Shown: one piece after another, positions 1 through 10,997 of the stretch
Layout of the letters: the number at the start of each line of letters is the position of its first letter
Numbering within the stretch: the first letter of the stretch is position 1
DNA from: Aphrocallistes beatrix
Lineage: Eukaryota > Porifera > Hexactinellida > Sceptrulophora > Aphrocallistidae
Reading direction: 5' to 3'
Length of the DNA stretch: 64,000 nt
NCBI GenBank assembly: GCA_963281255.1
Contig: OY725497.1
Span: 3,464,968-3,528,967, forward strand
Notes under the pieces: model-generated
What the model was told of the DNA's origin: nothing
Seen by the model: the letters and a program-made list of their open reading frames with translations, nothing else
Database searches by the model: none
Program-made: the position numbers and the translations under genes

Positions 1-3000
1 GGTATCGCATCATTAAATTTGCTGAAAGATCTCCGTTCATAAATTGATAGAGGTTCTGTCCACTTGCGTTAGGATGGAACGGCGCTTGAAGCACCTTGGG
101 TTGGTTTGAAGTCGGCGTCGTAGGAGCTCCAGGTATCGCCGGGGCTCCTGGGTGGATGATGAAAGAGTGCGGCTGCTGAGCATGCCCGTCCAGGGATCCA
201 GGGAACATGACAGGGTTGACAGACGAAGGGTGCGGCGATTGAGCACCAGTTCGAACTGAGGCGGTCTCTCTCACACGTTTGTACCCGTCTGGTTTGTGTG
301 GAGTCGTATGCTCCTTCTGCACCTGACCACTTGCCAATGCCGCCAGCCCACTGTTAGTGATGATGCCGGGATTATTCGGTTTTATTTGCGAGAGAGGTTG
401 AGACACCCCGGGTACCGGAGCTGCTGGTAGTTGTCCTCGAGGGGACTGTTGGGGTGGGACTGTAGAGAGGGAGGCGTAACGCAAGTGGCCGAAATGCTCC
501 TTGGGTGGCATGTGGGAGTTGACGGGAGGGAAATTGTGAGCCTTCGTAAGGACTGGAGTTGTGGCAGTGGAGTTGTCTAAGGGAGCAGTCGTGTTGGAAG
601 GAATCTTAGACTGGGAGTTGATGAACTGGGCGGAGGGGTTAGGAGCGTGCTTCTCCACCTTGATCTTCTCTGGGTAGTGGTGGACGGCGTTTGTCTGAGG
701 CATATTAGGCGGGATTGTATTAAATCGCTGAGGAGAGTTGTAGTCACGAACTCTTTCCTGCAAACTGAGAGGTTCTTCATGATTCATCGTTTCGCGCGAA
801 TTCTCAATGCCTGGGTTTCTCTTATTAATAATCGCAGACTCGTGATCTGTCATGACGGAGTGTGTTTGTCTCGAGGTGTCCATTGAGAGACTGTCCCCCC
901 GCTCCCTAGGAGGGTGGGATGAGTTGGGAAGAGCAGGGGGCCTATGTCCAGACTGAGGACCGGTGTCGGAATGTGCAGGCGTGTTCAGTATCTGGACGCA
1001 ATGCGGCTTATGCTCCACCCAGTGCAGCTTCTGGCACTTCTCACTGCAGTAGTTCACATTCCAGCAGCAGTTGTAGTAGGCCTCCGACCAACAGTAGCTA
1101 CACCACGTTTTTGTCTTCGTGTCTTTCACCTGCTGGTCCAACTTCTTGTCCGAGTCTCTCTTAATCTCATTCGATTGCTTCTCTACCGCAATCTTAGCGA
1201 CCTCATGGCACTGCTCTAGAAGCTGTTTCATCTCCTCTTTCACATTCCTGTACACTTCTGTGTAAATGCGCTCTCTATTGCTCACCTCACGCGCAACGAT
1301 CCCGTCTAGCATCTGTTGGATCTGTTCCCCTTGGCCCGTGTTGAGGTCGGAAATGAGTTCGAGTATCAACTCCTCGAACTTGTCGAGGAACATCTTGGAG
1401 TATCGGGAGTACTTGTGATCCGTGCTCGGTTCCTCGACAGACTTCTGCTCGAGCAATTTCTGTGAGAGCAAGAAGTTCTTCTCCATCAAGTCAAGGCCAG
1501 GGTTCATGGGGGCAGGCCCGGAGTTCATGAGCGGAACAACCATTGCCAGGGGGCCGAGATCTTGCTTCATCGAGGAAGACAGTTCCTCATTTAGGGAGTT
1601 AGGAGCAAATTGGAAGTTGAGAGGTTTTCTGCTCCCCATATTCCGGCCTCTCCCCCTGGTAGAGGTGAGTACTCTGATACTGCCCCCTGATCCTGGTGGG
1701 AGGACCAGCTTCTTGTTCTGCTGCTTCAGTTCTACGGTCGGCCCTGGCCTCCGTTTCCTCGTCCGCCCGGCACCTGGTTTCTGATCTTTGGAATTCTGGA
1801 GACTCGGGATCTTGAAACTGGGATCTTCGATTTCGTCGTCGCTTGCAGAAGCAGTCTCAGAGGGACGTGGCCTCGCAGCCCCCTGTGCAGGGTCCCGTTC
1901 CGCCCCTAGGTTGGAAAGGAAGGACTCCTTAGGGATCAAATTTCGAGCAGCGACTGAATTGTTGCTTGGGAATTTGCTGGTGTCCGCATCGAGATTAGAG
2001 TTTGGCAACGACACGGGAGGATTCGAAGCAAAGATCGCGATAGGCGCAGGGTCCGAGGAGGGAGGGTAGACGGAGGAGACGTGATCTAAGGTAGGGAAGG
2101 ACAGAGGAATTTCTTCAGACTCTCTGACCTTCCTAACACCCGCTTGCAGGAGGTCAGCACTCTCCGGGGGCTTGCTCTTATCCACAGAAATGGAAGAAGT
2201 GAAGAAGACATCACTCGCGATGTCTAGCTGCACCGGTTTATGTTCGGGGTGCACCTGTACCCACTCTCTGAGGTTGGATTGGTACAGCTTCAACTCACTC
2301 ACCACATCGGGCCAGTAGCCGGCCGTCTTGTTGTTAGAAGGAGGGGGCGGGCTCTCCCCGTCCTTCAGGGGGTACACACAGCTGTTAGCAACGGTGGCAC
2401 ACATGTGTTCCCTTCCAAAGAATCGCACCTCGTACCGGTCTCTGCCCTTGTTGAGCAGCTTGCCAGGCCATTGCGGGTGGCCTTTGACCTTGGCTAGCAC
2501 TACCGCGTGAGGAGAGTCGCACACCTGAGAGAACCATCCGATGGGACGCGTAAAGGATAGCTTGTAGCAGTTGGCGCAGTACTCGATCTCACTCAGCTCA
2601 GTTCGACACATTTTCACGATCTGTCTCGCGACTTTTGTCAGGCTGTGTCGTGTCCCGTTGTAGATAATGCAGTTGTGCAGGATCCATTCCACCTCGTAGC
2701 GGAGGTGAGAAGTGGCCTCGTAGTTGGCCAGGTTTCTCTCAATCTTGCCCAGGTCCATGGGGTGGAACACGAGATCCCTGTAGCCAGGGGCGATCTCCTC
2801 TTTCACCTCCTGCTGGAACTGATCGGTCCCCTCAAACTTCAACTTCTTCAAGACGTACCCCAGCAGCTCTGTGAGGTTAGGCGGGGACTCTCCCCTTCGC
2901 CGCTTGATGGATCTCATCTTGGTACAGATGGGACACAGCCACTCGCGGTCTTCCGGCGGGTCGGACTCGATGTGTGCACATTTGAGGTGGAAGACTCGGG

Positions 3001-3670
3001 GACAGTTGTCGCAGCACACTACGTTCCCTCCCTCGTGGCAGCTCCAGCAGTAAGAGTCGTTCTTCTGCGATTCAGCCTGATTGGGCGCCTTCTCGTCGCT
3101 GCCTGAGCGAGACGCGATCTGGTGCTTGTGTATCTTCTGGTTCAGCGACTCTCTTATAAATGTGTCGTCCTTGGAAATGTTGACTGAGAGCACTCGAGAT
3201 GGATTCAGAATGTGATTGGAATTGATCGCGGAAGAAGATCCGTCGGAGGAGCTACTTCTGTTCAGGTCATCTTTCGAGTTTTTCAAATCTGAACTGAGCG
3301 GTAGCGGGTTATCTACCACCTGCAGCACGTGTGAAGTGGGTATGATGGTGGTTGTGTCCGTTACAATTTGTTCATCATCGTTATCAAGTGAGACTTGAGG
3401 AAGTAGTGATTGGGAGGATTGAGCGTTAGGCGTAGGAGTGAAGATGGGTGTGACAGGTGTTGGAACCGGGTCTGGGAGGCTTAGGTGGCCCCCAGGTGAG
3501 TCATCCTTGGAGTCACTCCGAATAACGAGGATAGGCGTCGAGTCGTTTGAGGTGAGGGTGATCAGACTCGAGTCGATAGGAGAGGAGGGGGAATTCTCAT
3601 TCATGGAGACGTCTATTTTCACAGGATTATTCCTCTTTCGCCGGCTTGCAGTTGGTGTAGTCACCGACAT
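1..3670 (-). CDS. ZMYND8: ZMYND8-like chromatin reader (PHD-bromo-PWWP-MYND), C-terminus beyond window
   Basis: One uninterrupted minus-strand frame runs from an ATG at 3670 to the window edge, about 1,222 codons without a stop or intron. Order of domains: Ser/Thr-rich N-terminus; PHD finger at about residues 206-250 (YCWSCHEGGNVVCCDNCPRV, then a WLCPIC end); bromodomain at about 260-345 with the HPMDLG turn and the acetyl-lysine Asn in IIYNG; PWWP at about 388-440 (KGHPQWPGKLL, the variant PQWP); a long low-complexity stretch; MYND finger at about 855-890 (WCSYCWSEAYYNCCWN, then YCSEKCQKLHW). This exact order is that of ZMYND8, a nuclear protein that reads methyl- and acetyl-histones and recruits repressors through MYND. 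The tail after MYND is Pro/Gln/Asn-rich and continues past the edge. ZMYND11 has a similar PHD-bromo-PWWP-MYND set, but the CCWN MYND signature fits ZMYND8 best. Confidence 0.9.
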   Translation of the reverse strand, partial: MSVTTPTASRRKRNNPVKIDVSMNENSPSSPIDSSLITLTSNDSTPILVIRSDSKDDSPGGHLSLPDPVPTPVTPIFTPTPNAQSSQSLLPQVSLDNDDEQIVTDTTTIIPTSHVLQVVDNPLPLSSDLKNSKDDLNRSSSSDGSSSAINSNHILNPSRVLSVNISKDDTFIRESLNQKIHKHQIASRSGSDEKAPNQAESQKNDSYCWSCHEGGNVVCCDNCPRVFHLKCAHIESDPPEDREWLCPICTKMRSIKRRRGESPPNLTELLGYVLKKLKFEGTDQFQQEVKEEIAPGYRDLVFHPMDLGKIERNLANYEATSHLRYEVEWILHNCIIYNGTRHSLTKVARQIVKMCRTELSEIEYCANCYKLSFTRPIGWFSQVCDSPHAVVLAKVKGHPQWPGKLLNKGRDRYEVRFFGREHMCATVANSCVYPLKDGESPPPPSNNKTAGYWPDVVSELKLYQSNLREWVQVHPEHKPVQLDIASDVFFTSSISVDKSKPPESADLLQAGVRKVRESEEIPLSFPTLDHVSSVYPPSSDPAPIAIFASNPPVSLPNSNLDADTSKFPSNNSVAARNLIPKESFLSNLGAERDPAQGAARPRPSETASASDDEIEDPSFKIPSLQNSKDQKPGAGRTRKRRPGPTVELKQQNKKLVLPPGSGGSIRVLTSTRGRGRNMGSRKPLNFQFAPNSLNEELSSSMKQDLGPLAMVVPLMNSGPAPMNPGLDLMEKNFLLSQKLLEQKSVEEPSTDHKYSRYSKMFLDKFEELILELISDLNTGQGEQIQQMLDGIVAREVSNRERIYTEVYRNVKEEMKQLLEQCHEVAKIAVEKQSNEIKRDSDKKLDQQVKDTKTKTWCSYCWSEAYYNCCWNVNYCSEKCQKLHWVEHKPHCVQILNTPAHSDTGPQSGHRPPALPNSSHPPRERGDSLSMDTSRQTHSVMTDHESAIINKRNPGIENSRETMNHEEPLSLQERVRDYNSPQRFNTIPPNMPQTNAVHHYPEKIKVEKHAPNPSAQFINSQSKIPSNTTAPLDNSTATTPVLTKAHNFPPVNSHMPPKEHFGHLRYASLSTVPPQQSPRGQLPAAPVPGVSQPLSQIKPNNPGIITNSGLAALASGQVQKEHTTPHKPDGYKRVRETASVRTGAQSPHPSSVNPVMFPGSLDGHAQQPHSFIIHPGAPAIPGAPTTPTSNQPKVLQAPFHPNASGQNLYQFMNGDLSANLMMRY

Positions 3671-5741
3671 AACAAAGTTGAGACGTCCAATGTTGTCTAG
3701 AGAGCTAGATATGGTAAAGCCAGTTAGTTACCTGGAAACTTTTCATATCAGCTAGGTAAGGAATTATTATTGCTTGGATTCGACCAGTCAAAATCACCTT
3801 CAACATATGGGAAAGTAGCGTATGTTAGTAACGACACAATAGTACAATTGATTCACCTCGAATGAGCTGACTCTATGGAGAAAGTCTATGGGGAGGAGGT
3901 GGGGGGTGAATAGTAATTATAATTTATCAATTATTGATTACTTGGAAAACAATGGCTATTTCGGAAATTAAATGTTTGAAGAGCTGAGCATCCATTTCAT
4001 CAAGTTTAAATTAAATTTTAATTTGAACAGCTGATAGTCCGGATTACCTGCGTCACACGAGCTCACTGCCGGGGCTCAATCTAATTAGCCTATGATAGCT
4101 ATTAGCTTGAAATGGTATAGAATTAGCTATTTAGAATATTTCTATTTCGTAATAGTGAAGATTTAAATAAAAGTTATTAGAATAAATCTAAAGAATAAAT
4201 CAAGAGAAATCAAGGATGCTTACACAACTCCACCATCTTTATGTAGTATGTTTTGTGGCATGATTACTTGGAAAAAGTATAATACAGAAAAATGGCAAAC
4301 CACATTTGAATAATTGAACATCAAATCAATTCGAATGTTGCTGCATAATAGAAGGTAGGATATAGTATGCGTGGAACCACAGTTTAGTCTTGTTGAGAAA
4401 ATATGTTAATACTCAGCATGGAAGCTATAATTATCCTCTAACATCCGCCATTGAAAAAGATGTTGTTTATAAACATAGATCAGATTGCTCTGAATGATTT
4501 AGATCCTATAATAAGGGGATCATACTATATAGTAATTACGTATAGGAATTTGATTAATCTAAATTAGCAAAGTAAAGTAAAGTATGTAGACTCTGTATTT
4601 GGGTAGAAATGGATACTCATTATCCTCGAGTAATTAGAGCTAGTTTCCTACTACTGGTCGTGGTAGTATATGCATTTTGATTAATGATCATGATGTGATA
4701 CCAGACAGTTTGGGATCATTATCTTTTTGAAACTCGACTAATATATGTAATTACTGTTCACCTCTCTCCCCATGCTAACGTGGGGATTGATAAGAGGAGA
4801 AAATTTTAAAAGGATCCATCCAAAATTAGCATAGAGGATATTAGTTCGGATGACAGGTACATTACATAATCAATTAGTAGCAGACTGTATTTATTAATCT
4901 TGTGTACTACAACAACATATTGAAACATGATTAAAAGAAGTCATAACGGATGCAAATAATGACACAATTTCAATTATGGTCAACATTACTTTATAGAAGT
5001 TCATGTATTTGGAAACTGAAACTCCTCCAAATATAATTGTTCTAAATCCTTGAACCCATTCAGATGCTTGGTCCAATTCAGCTATCGCTCTCTACCAGAA
5101 ACCAATGAACACTGTCAGTGGCACATGACTAATATTAATGTATTTTTAGGCCTAATTTCTATAGAAACTGGGTACAGTACATATTTGTTGATTGGATCAC
5201 TTGGGCTTCAGTGACATAATGAGTTAAACGATTGTGGGAAAATTGTCAATTATCCTTAGTTGGGTTTTATTTAAAAGCATGTGTGATAAAATCATTTGGG
5301 ATATTATCACAAAGTTCAAGCTGTAGGACACTGATAGTGTGAAACTGACTGCTCTCTCAGACGTAGTATGATGACAGCTGGCAAAAGGAGTAATTTTCGA
5401 ATCATCCCTAAAATATTTGCAATTACAGGATCAAATAGTTTTGGAAATATTGTAGCACCGTTTACAAAAACTACTCATAAAATCTTAGAATAACAAGCAA
5501 GTTCCACATAATGGAGAGGAAGGAGCCCCTACCATAAAAACCGAACCATTACATTTGGAGGAATGTTCCCGTGCTTTAGGGTAGACGCTGCTGATAAAAT
5601 CTAGTTAGCACATTCAAATAACTCGTACATTCAATTAACATTCAAATAAGCAAATATTTTTTATGATGAATAATTTCATAATGATAGTATACAACGTAGA
5701 AATTTAATTCATATATGTGGCATAGGGAAAAATATCTCAGA
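3671..5741. other. AT-rich intergenic stretch, no gene seen
   Basis: About 2 kb between the ZMYND8 start and the ENPP stop. It is AT-rich with only short frames lacking recognisable motifs. No tRNA, satellite or clear terminal inverted repeat was spotted. The 100-200 bp above 3670 should hold the ZMYND8 promoter, but no clear TATA box was found. Confidence 0.5.
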
Positions 5742-8045
5742 CTAAAAAGATGTTCGAATATGCAGCTCAATATCGAGTTGCTGTTTGTCACTAAGCTGTG
5801 GAAAGAAATCGACTCCGCTAACTCTCTCAATCTCCCTGACTGTAGTAAATCTTAGCTGGTATTCTACTTCGAATTCTCCCGAATTGGCACTGATGGCCTT
5901 ATTCTCCACGATATAGCTAATGATAGCTTCCTTATTCAAAGTACAGTTACTAGACCCACATGGAATAATGATCTGGTAGATGTGACTAGGAATAGCGATA
6001 TCATTAGCTCCCAACCAATGGGTCCAATGGTCAGAGGCCATCTCCCCTGTTGTGGGCGAGATGAACAGACTTCCAGTTATCACTACATAAGAGGGGCTGA
6101 GAGCTGATTTCAGCTTTGTGGTAGTTTTGTTAATGAAATATTGAGGTAGTGTTTGAAGGGGTAGAGTCCCACTAGTGAGGTGAGACCCTTTTTCAGCGAA
6201 CTGAATGTCAAACAAACTCGTCATCGAATACTCACTGGTCTGGTTGTAGTAGTATGCACAGAGGGGAGAATCGTCGGTCGGAATACGGGGGTCATTGAGG
6301 TAACTGCACCCTCCTACACTTTCTTGATAATCAGTCGTAACTGATATTCCGAAGTTTAGCTTGTAAGCCGCCCATACTGGTACTCGCAACTTTTTGTTGT
6401 ACTTAACCAACGAGTCCCCATTAGCGAGGTAGCAGTAAGAACTGCCTCCACCCCCTCTCGGTAGACCGCCTGGTATAAAACTACTTTCCATCTCGTCTAT
6501 TTCTTTCTGAGAGAGGTTCAGGCTATGGAGGAACTCAATAGCAGCTGTAGTCTTGTTGCAGGACTTACAGAGATACTGACTGCTGAATACTCGCTCCAAG
6601 AGGATCTCCTCTGTGGAGGGAAAGCTACAAGAGGTGTCAGTATCGGAAGTAAAGGGTGAAGGCTCTGGAGCTGGTAGCTCGCCATTAAATGTGTCAGCAA
6701 TGACGTCATTCAATGCCCCTCTACTCCCATTGTTACCTTCAGGATGTATTCGAAGTAGGGTCGCGAGTAGGTCGAAAACGTGAACATTTTCTATAGCACT
6801 TCGTCGATAATTCTGTTTGAAGGAGGGTCCCTGTGCGATGAAGAGGGCGCGCATGTCAGACGCGTGATTGTCCCAGCCATGATCTCCTCCACGCTTATCA
6901 TTGTCGAAACGGTGATCATAAAACATCAACCATCCTGTTTTTGTTAGAACTACAACATCAGCGTAACGAGCCCCTATGCCGTAATGCATTCGCGGTGGGA
7001 GCTGGGTGCTTCGGTATGCATTGAATATGACTCCATGGTTTAGGTCGGTTTGAAGTTTTGCGAGAATCGAGTCAGTTTGGGAATGGTTCTTTACATTGAA
7101 GGTGATCAATGGACCTCGTTGGATCGGGTTTATGAGATTTAAATCAATGATATCTTCTAAATAGAGAGTCTTATTGAGCGAAACATTGGCGAACCCGTGA
7201 TCAGAAACGAAGATCTTATCAACGCAATTCCACACAAAAGTGTCCATTAGAAACTCATGTAAATCTGAATTAATAGCACGTAGACTCGCGTTACTTTCCG
7301 ATGAGTAGTAGCCAGAGGTATGACTCACATGGTCCGGGTTATAAGTGTACAACATTATAAGTTGTGGTCTCAATTGGTTTGAAATGGTCAGCCACCTGTT
7401 AACCTCCTGCAGCTGGGTCCTGAGTGGAGTATCAAATTTGTAAGGAAAATAAAAGTTGGGCAAATATGTAGACACCTCAGATCCTGGCCAGTAGTACGTT
7501 GCCGTGACCAGTCCTTGGTCCCTAGCCCGCTTCCAGATAGGAGTTCCAAGCCACCATTCAGGATTATTAACGCTCTTCTTTCGAATGCCGAATGACTTGT
7601 TCAAATCTTTGTCGAAGAATGAGTTATCTACGATGCCATGCCAAGCTGGATGGAGTCCAGTTGCTATTGTGTAATGGTTTGGGAATGTCTTAGTAGGAAA
7701 CTGACTCATTAAAAACTCAGCTCGAGTTCCGTTCTCTCCCAAGTTGTATAGACTAGGAATTAGCCCTGAGTCCAGATAGTCCGGACGGAAACCATCCAGA
7801 GACATGATCATGAGAACCGGCGGCCCTGTCCCGCACTGACTCACTGGCTTCTGACTGCTTTCGACAGAGACTATGATGACAATGGAGAGCAGAAACAATG
7901 TGATGACAATAATCGCAATCAGAACGATGAAGAATAATGGAGCTCTTAATTTGGGATTAATTCCCTGCCTTTTCAAAGGCAGAGTTTCGAATTCCAGCTC
8001 TTCGCTTCCATCAAATTGCTTCAAAAGCCTTACTGAGGCATTCAT
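5742..8045 (-). CDS. ENPP-family ectonucleotide pyrophosphatase/phosphodiesterase, type II membrane
   Basis: A 767-aa single-exon protein from ATG 8045. A cytoplasmic tail of about 37 residues precedes one hydrophobic segment (about 38-60), giving a type II ectoenzyme. The phosphodiesterase domain carries metal and catalytic motifs of the family: MSLDGFRPDYL (Asp84), the nucleophile Thr120 in KTFPNHYT, SDHGFANVSL, and GDHGWDNHASDMRALF. A Cys-rich linker and a C-terminal nuclease-like domain (VVITGSLF, DHWTHWLGAND) follow. ENPP1-3 hydrolyse nucleotide phosphodiester or pyrophosphate bonds, or lysophospholipids, outside the cell. The two somatomedin-B domains normally between the membrane segment and the catalytic domain of ENPP1-3 are missing: only about 15 residues separate them. 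The subtype therefore cannot be assigned. Many NxS/T sites fit an extracellular domain. Confidence 0.93.
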   Translation of the reverse strand: MNASVRLLKQFDGSEELEFETLPLKRQGINPKLRAPLFFIVLIAIIVITLFLLSIVIIVSVESSQKPVSQCGTGPPVLMIMSLDGFRPDYLDSGLIPSLYNLGENGTRAEFLMSQFPTKTFPNHYTIATGLHPAWHGIVDNSFFDKDLNKSFGIRKKSVNNPEWWLGTPIWKRARDQGLVTATYYWPGSEVSTYLPNFYFPYKFDTPLRTQLQEVNRWLTISNQLRPQLIMLYTYNPDHVSHTSGYYSSESNASLRAINSDLHEFLMDTFVWNCVDKIFVSDHGFANVSLNKTLYLEDIIDLNLINPIQRGPLITFNVKNHSQTDSILAKLQTDLNHGVIFNAYRSTQLPPRMHYGIGARYADVVVLTKTGWLMFYDHRFDNDKRGGDHGWDNHASDMRALFIAQGPSFKQNYRRSAIENVHVFDLLATLLRIHPEGNNGSRGALNDVIADTFNGELPAPEPSPFTSDTDTSCSFPSTEEILLERVFSSQYLCKSCNKTTAAIEFLHSLNLSQKEIDEMESSFIPGGLPRGGGGSSYCYLANGDSLVKYNKKLRVPVWAAYKLNFGISVTTDYQESVGGCSYLNDPRIPTDDSPLCAYYYNQTSEYSMTSLFDIQFAEKGSHLTSGTLPLQTLPQYFINKTTTKLKSALSPSYVVITGSLFISPTTGEMASDHWTHWLGANDIAIPSHIYQIIIPCGSSNCTLNKEAIISYIVENKAISANSGEFEVEYQLRFTTVREIERVSGVDFFPQLSDKQQLDIELHIRTSF

Positions 8046-8092
8046 TATAATCTATAAACAGCATTATCAATGATTTAATCTTATACGTGTAT

Positions 8093-8447
8093 ACAGGTAA
8101 ACCTCCGAGTTGCGACACAATTGGGAGTAGGCGCTTGTGCTGAATCTGAGGTTGTCGCATCTCCCCTAGCCTCGTGTAAATGACCTCGGTTTTAAAGAAA
8201 CAATCAAACATATTCTAAAGCCACTACTGCTTTCTTGTAATTATTCAGATTCAGTCACAACTATAGGTACATGTATTAAATATCAATATCACTTAAATTG
8301 ATCGAATATTGTATTGATATAAAAGCTTCGCATTTCGGAGGTTATCGTATATTCAGAGGCGCCGTATCTCGGAGGTTCACATGCATTATTGACATAGGAA
8401 TGTGTCAATCGAGACGAGTTGGTGTCGTATTTCGGAGGTTTACCTGT
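8093..8447. repeat. MITE of the CGGAGGT family
   Basis: About 355 bp bounded by inverted ends acaggtaaacctccga and tcggaggtttacctgt. Inside are further copies of the cggaggt motif. Related sequence recurs at 9672-9760 and 9960-10265. No coding capacity, so a non-autonomous element. Confidence 0.65.
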
Positions 8448-8648
8448 GCAACAATGCGTAGTATTGCGTAGAATACAAAATTGGCTGTCCAGATAATAGT
8501 TGATACTGAATCGTTTCGGCTTGAATTGAGAGCAGAAAATTATGTATAATTATAGTAAGTGAAATTAATTAATTCGTAAAATCCTAAATTGATATATCTT
8601 AAATTAGAAATACATAGCACTAGTCAATTGAAGGAATAGTTATTACTA

Positions 8649-9284
8649 TCAAAAATTTTTATCAATAAGGATATAACTGCCAGCTATTGTTCCGCCGAAA
8701 ATCGCAGCTAAAACAGTGGCACGTACAGACTTGGTGCACTTCCAGAGGATCCCTGCGGAAATGGCAGCCAATAGCTTGTTCTTTTGATCGGATTCACTCC
8801 GTACCCTCCTGAAGATCTGCTCACTAATGGCGAAATACATTGTAACGATGCCGAAATTATTCGCTATAAAAGGCCCCCTGCGAGTGACTGAGTTGAGAAG
8901 AGCAGTTATTTTGACCTTACCGCTCGCTTCTTGTAACTTTCTAATAGTGACGATGCCCTCTCCCAGCCCCCAAATCCCTCCTGTGGAGAGTCCCAAGATG
9001 TAGCCAGTGCCAGTAGTGTAAGTTAGTCGCTGTGTGAAGGGTCGAGACTTATTTGTGTCTATCTCGAACACGTACTGGGGAACTTTAGGGATGCTTTGAG
9101 TGTCGAAATGATAGGGCATAATGGGAGAGATCGGAGGGAGCCCGGGGATGGACGGTGTTATGGCATCAGGTTTAGGGTCGTAGGGGCTGTGAGTGAAAGA
9201 AGTACTTCCGGGATAAGTCGAATCGTCTATTGTCTCTTCAGTAGATTCTGGCGCGCTGCCTATGTGTGATTCCTTATTACCCAT
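8649..9284 (-). CDS. TIMM23: Mitochondrial import inner membrane translocase subunit Tim23
   Basis: A 211-aa single-exon protein starting at ATG 9284. The first 80 or so residues are polar and Pro-rich, as in the intermembrane-space part of Tim23. The rest is a Tim17/Tim22/Tim23 domain of four glycine-rich membrane segments (YTTGTGYILGLSTGGIWGLG; GPFIANNFGIVTMYFAIS; LLAAISAGILWKCTKSVRA; VLAAIFGGTIAGSYILI). Tim23 forms the core of the TIM23 presequence translocase in the inner membrane. The NSVTRRGPFIANN stretch matches the conserved loop (VTRQG..WAN) of animal Tim23. The length is normal (human about 209). The gene is codirectional with the ENPP gene about 600 bp downstream, with a MITE between them. 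Confidence 0.92.
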   Translation of the reverse strand: MGNKESHIGSAPESTEETIDDSTYPGSTSFTHSPYDPKPDAITPSIPGLPPISPIMPYHFDTQSIPKVPQYVFEIDTNKSRPFTQRLTYTTGTGYILGLSTGGIWGLGEGIVTIRKLQEASGKVKITALLNSVTRRGPFIANNFGIVTMYFAISEQIFRRVRSESDQKNKLLAAISAGILWKCTKSVRATVLAAIFGGTIAGSYILIDKNF

Positions 9285-9479
9285 CTAATTACGCTTCAGT
9301 TCAGCACTTATAGTTAATATTGAGAAAATAATTTTGTAAATATTAGGATCTCAAGATATCACGCAACAGGACTATTTGGCTGGTCACCCTTGGGATGTAT
9401 GGCGACGCAGTTTCGTCTATTTCGTCCCCGGCTTCAGTGACTTATTAATTGACTCGTTCAATCTAATACACGCCTAGGC

Positions 9480-10715
9480 TCACATTGATCAATAATTATA
9501 AGGTAGATAACATCTGTAAATACTTGTACGTCTGACTTACTGCTATAATCGATATCACACAAAAATATCCAAATTTGTCAATTTTTCATTTATTGATGTT
9601 TAATGACGTCATAACGGAGTGATGAGCCATCATTTTTAATGATAGTTGGATCATGTGTGAATAATATGAATACAGGTAAACCTCCCAAAGCGGCACCCAT
9701 CGGGAGAATGATTTTGTGCCGCTTCTCGGAGGTTGCCGCTACTCGGAGGTTGCTCGTATACACCCTTAATATATTATTCAAAGCTAAAAAATAGCATATA
9801 TTGATACTAATACAGTTGTAATCAGTTATAAGAACATCGGTTATATGAATCTAAATTAATATAGATGATATGTTATAAATATGTATATATTTTAACTTCT
9901 TATTTGAAACGTTCTTAAATAATGGCATGTATATGAGTGATTGTTACATATACATCTGATTGGTGCCGTATCTCGGAGGTAATTTTGTATTAAAAATTTC
10001 AATCGGGAGTTCACTTAACTGCCGTATGTCAGAGGTTGCCGTTACTCGGAGGTGCCGTTTCTCAGAGGTTGAAGAAGTACTATTAGTATAGGAAAATCAA
10101 TCGGTGGAATGGGATGATGCCGCTTCTCGGAGAGTTGCCGCTACTCGGAGGTGCTGGCCGCTGGCCGCGTTGAGCAGGTGACCGCTATACACAGGTCAAT
10201 ATTATGGAATTTCGGACGGGACTGTTCATTGGTGACCGTTATATAGAGTGGCCGTTATAGCAGGTTCGACTGTATAACGAATTGATTGAAGAAACTGCCA
10301 GGCACAGAAAGTCGATTTTGGCTCCACTAAGTTCTGACCTCAGGCGAAAATGTCCACTTATCATTGAATTATGACGTCATCGTCACCTTTTTATAATTAG
10401 AAATTTCAGTTTTCGACTATAACTCAGCCATTTTAGGTGATAGAGGGCTGAAGTTCCAATATAATGTGTATATTAATATATCTCACATATGATACAACTC
10501 TCATCAAAATATGATGACTCATCACTCTGTTATGATGTAATCATTACACATCAAAATTTTAAAAATTGACAAATTTGTGATTTTTCGTGCGATATCGATT
10601 ATAACAGTAGGACATACATATTTAGGGATGTTATCTCCCTTATAATTAATCAATACGATCACAGGCGCCCGCAGGGCGCCTCCGGCGGACACAAAGTGTT
10701 TCACCATCATATATA
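9480..10715. mobile_element. Composite repeat: two inverted arms of the CRE-bearing repeat around nested CGGAGGT-MITE pieces
   Basis: The left arm (about 9480-9671, plus orientation) and right arm (about 10265-10715, minus orientation) belong to the dispersed family also seen at 20040-20543, 46228-46785 and 47655-48190. Each arm holds tgacgtca palindromes next to gagtgatgag. The left arm breaks off at gaatacaggtaaacc, where CGGAGGT-family repeats (9672-10265) begin, so that family appears nested in the older element. The right arm ends in a GC-rich stretch rich in gcgcc and cggcggacac. No gene seen. Confidence 0.6.
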
Positions 10716-10997
10716 CTGGCCGTGACTAGGAAGTAGCATCAGGTATCAAAGGTAGATCTTTTAACACTTGGGAGTTTGCAATTGTGTTGAGACCCCCAAT
10801 GAAGAATGTGTTGATTACTAATTCAAAATCAAAATAGAGTATTTCTTACAGTTTGAGTACATATTCCTTTATGAATAGTCCCACTTTAATACTATTTGTA
10901 TAGAGGTTTTAATGGTGGTCGAATACCTTTGTCCGGGTACTGTATATATATTAATCGAGTTTTAATAGTAAGGATTTTAATAAAACAGTTATTTCAG

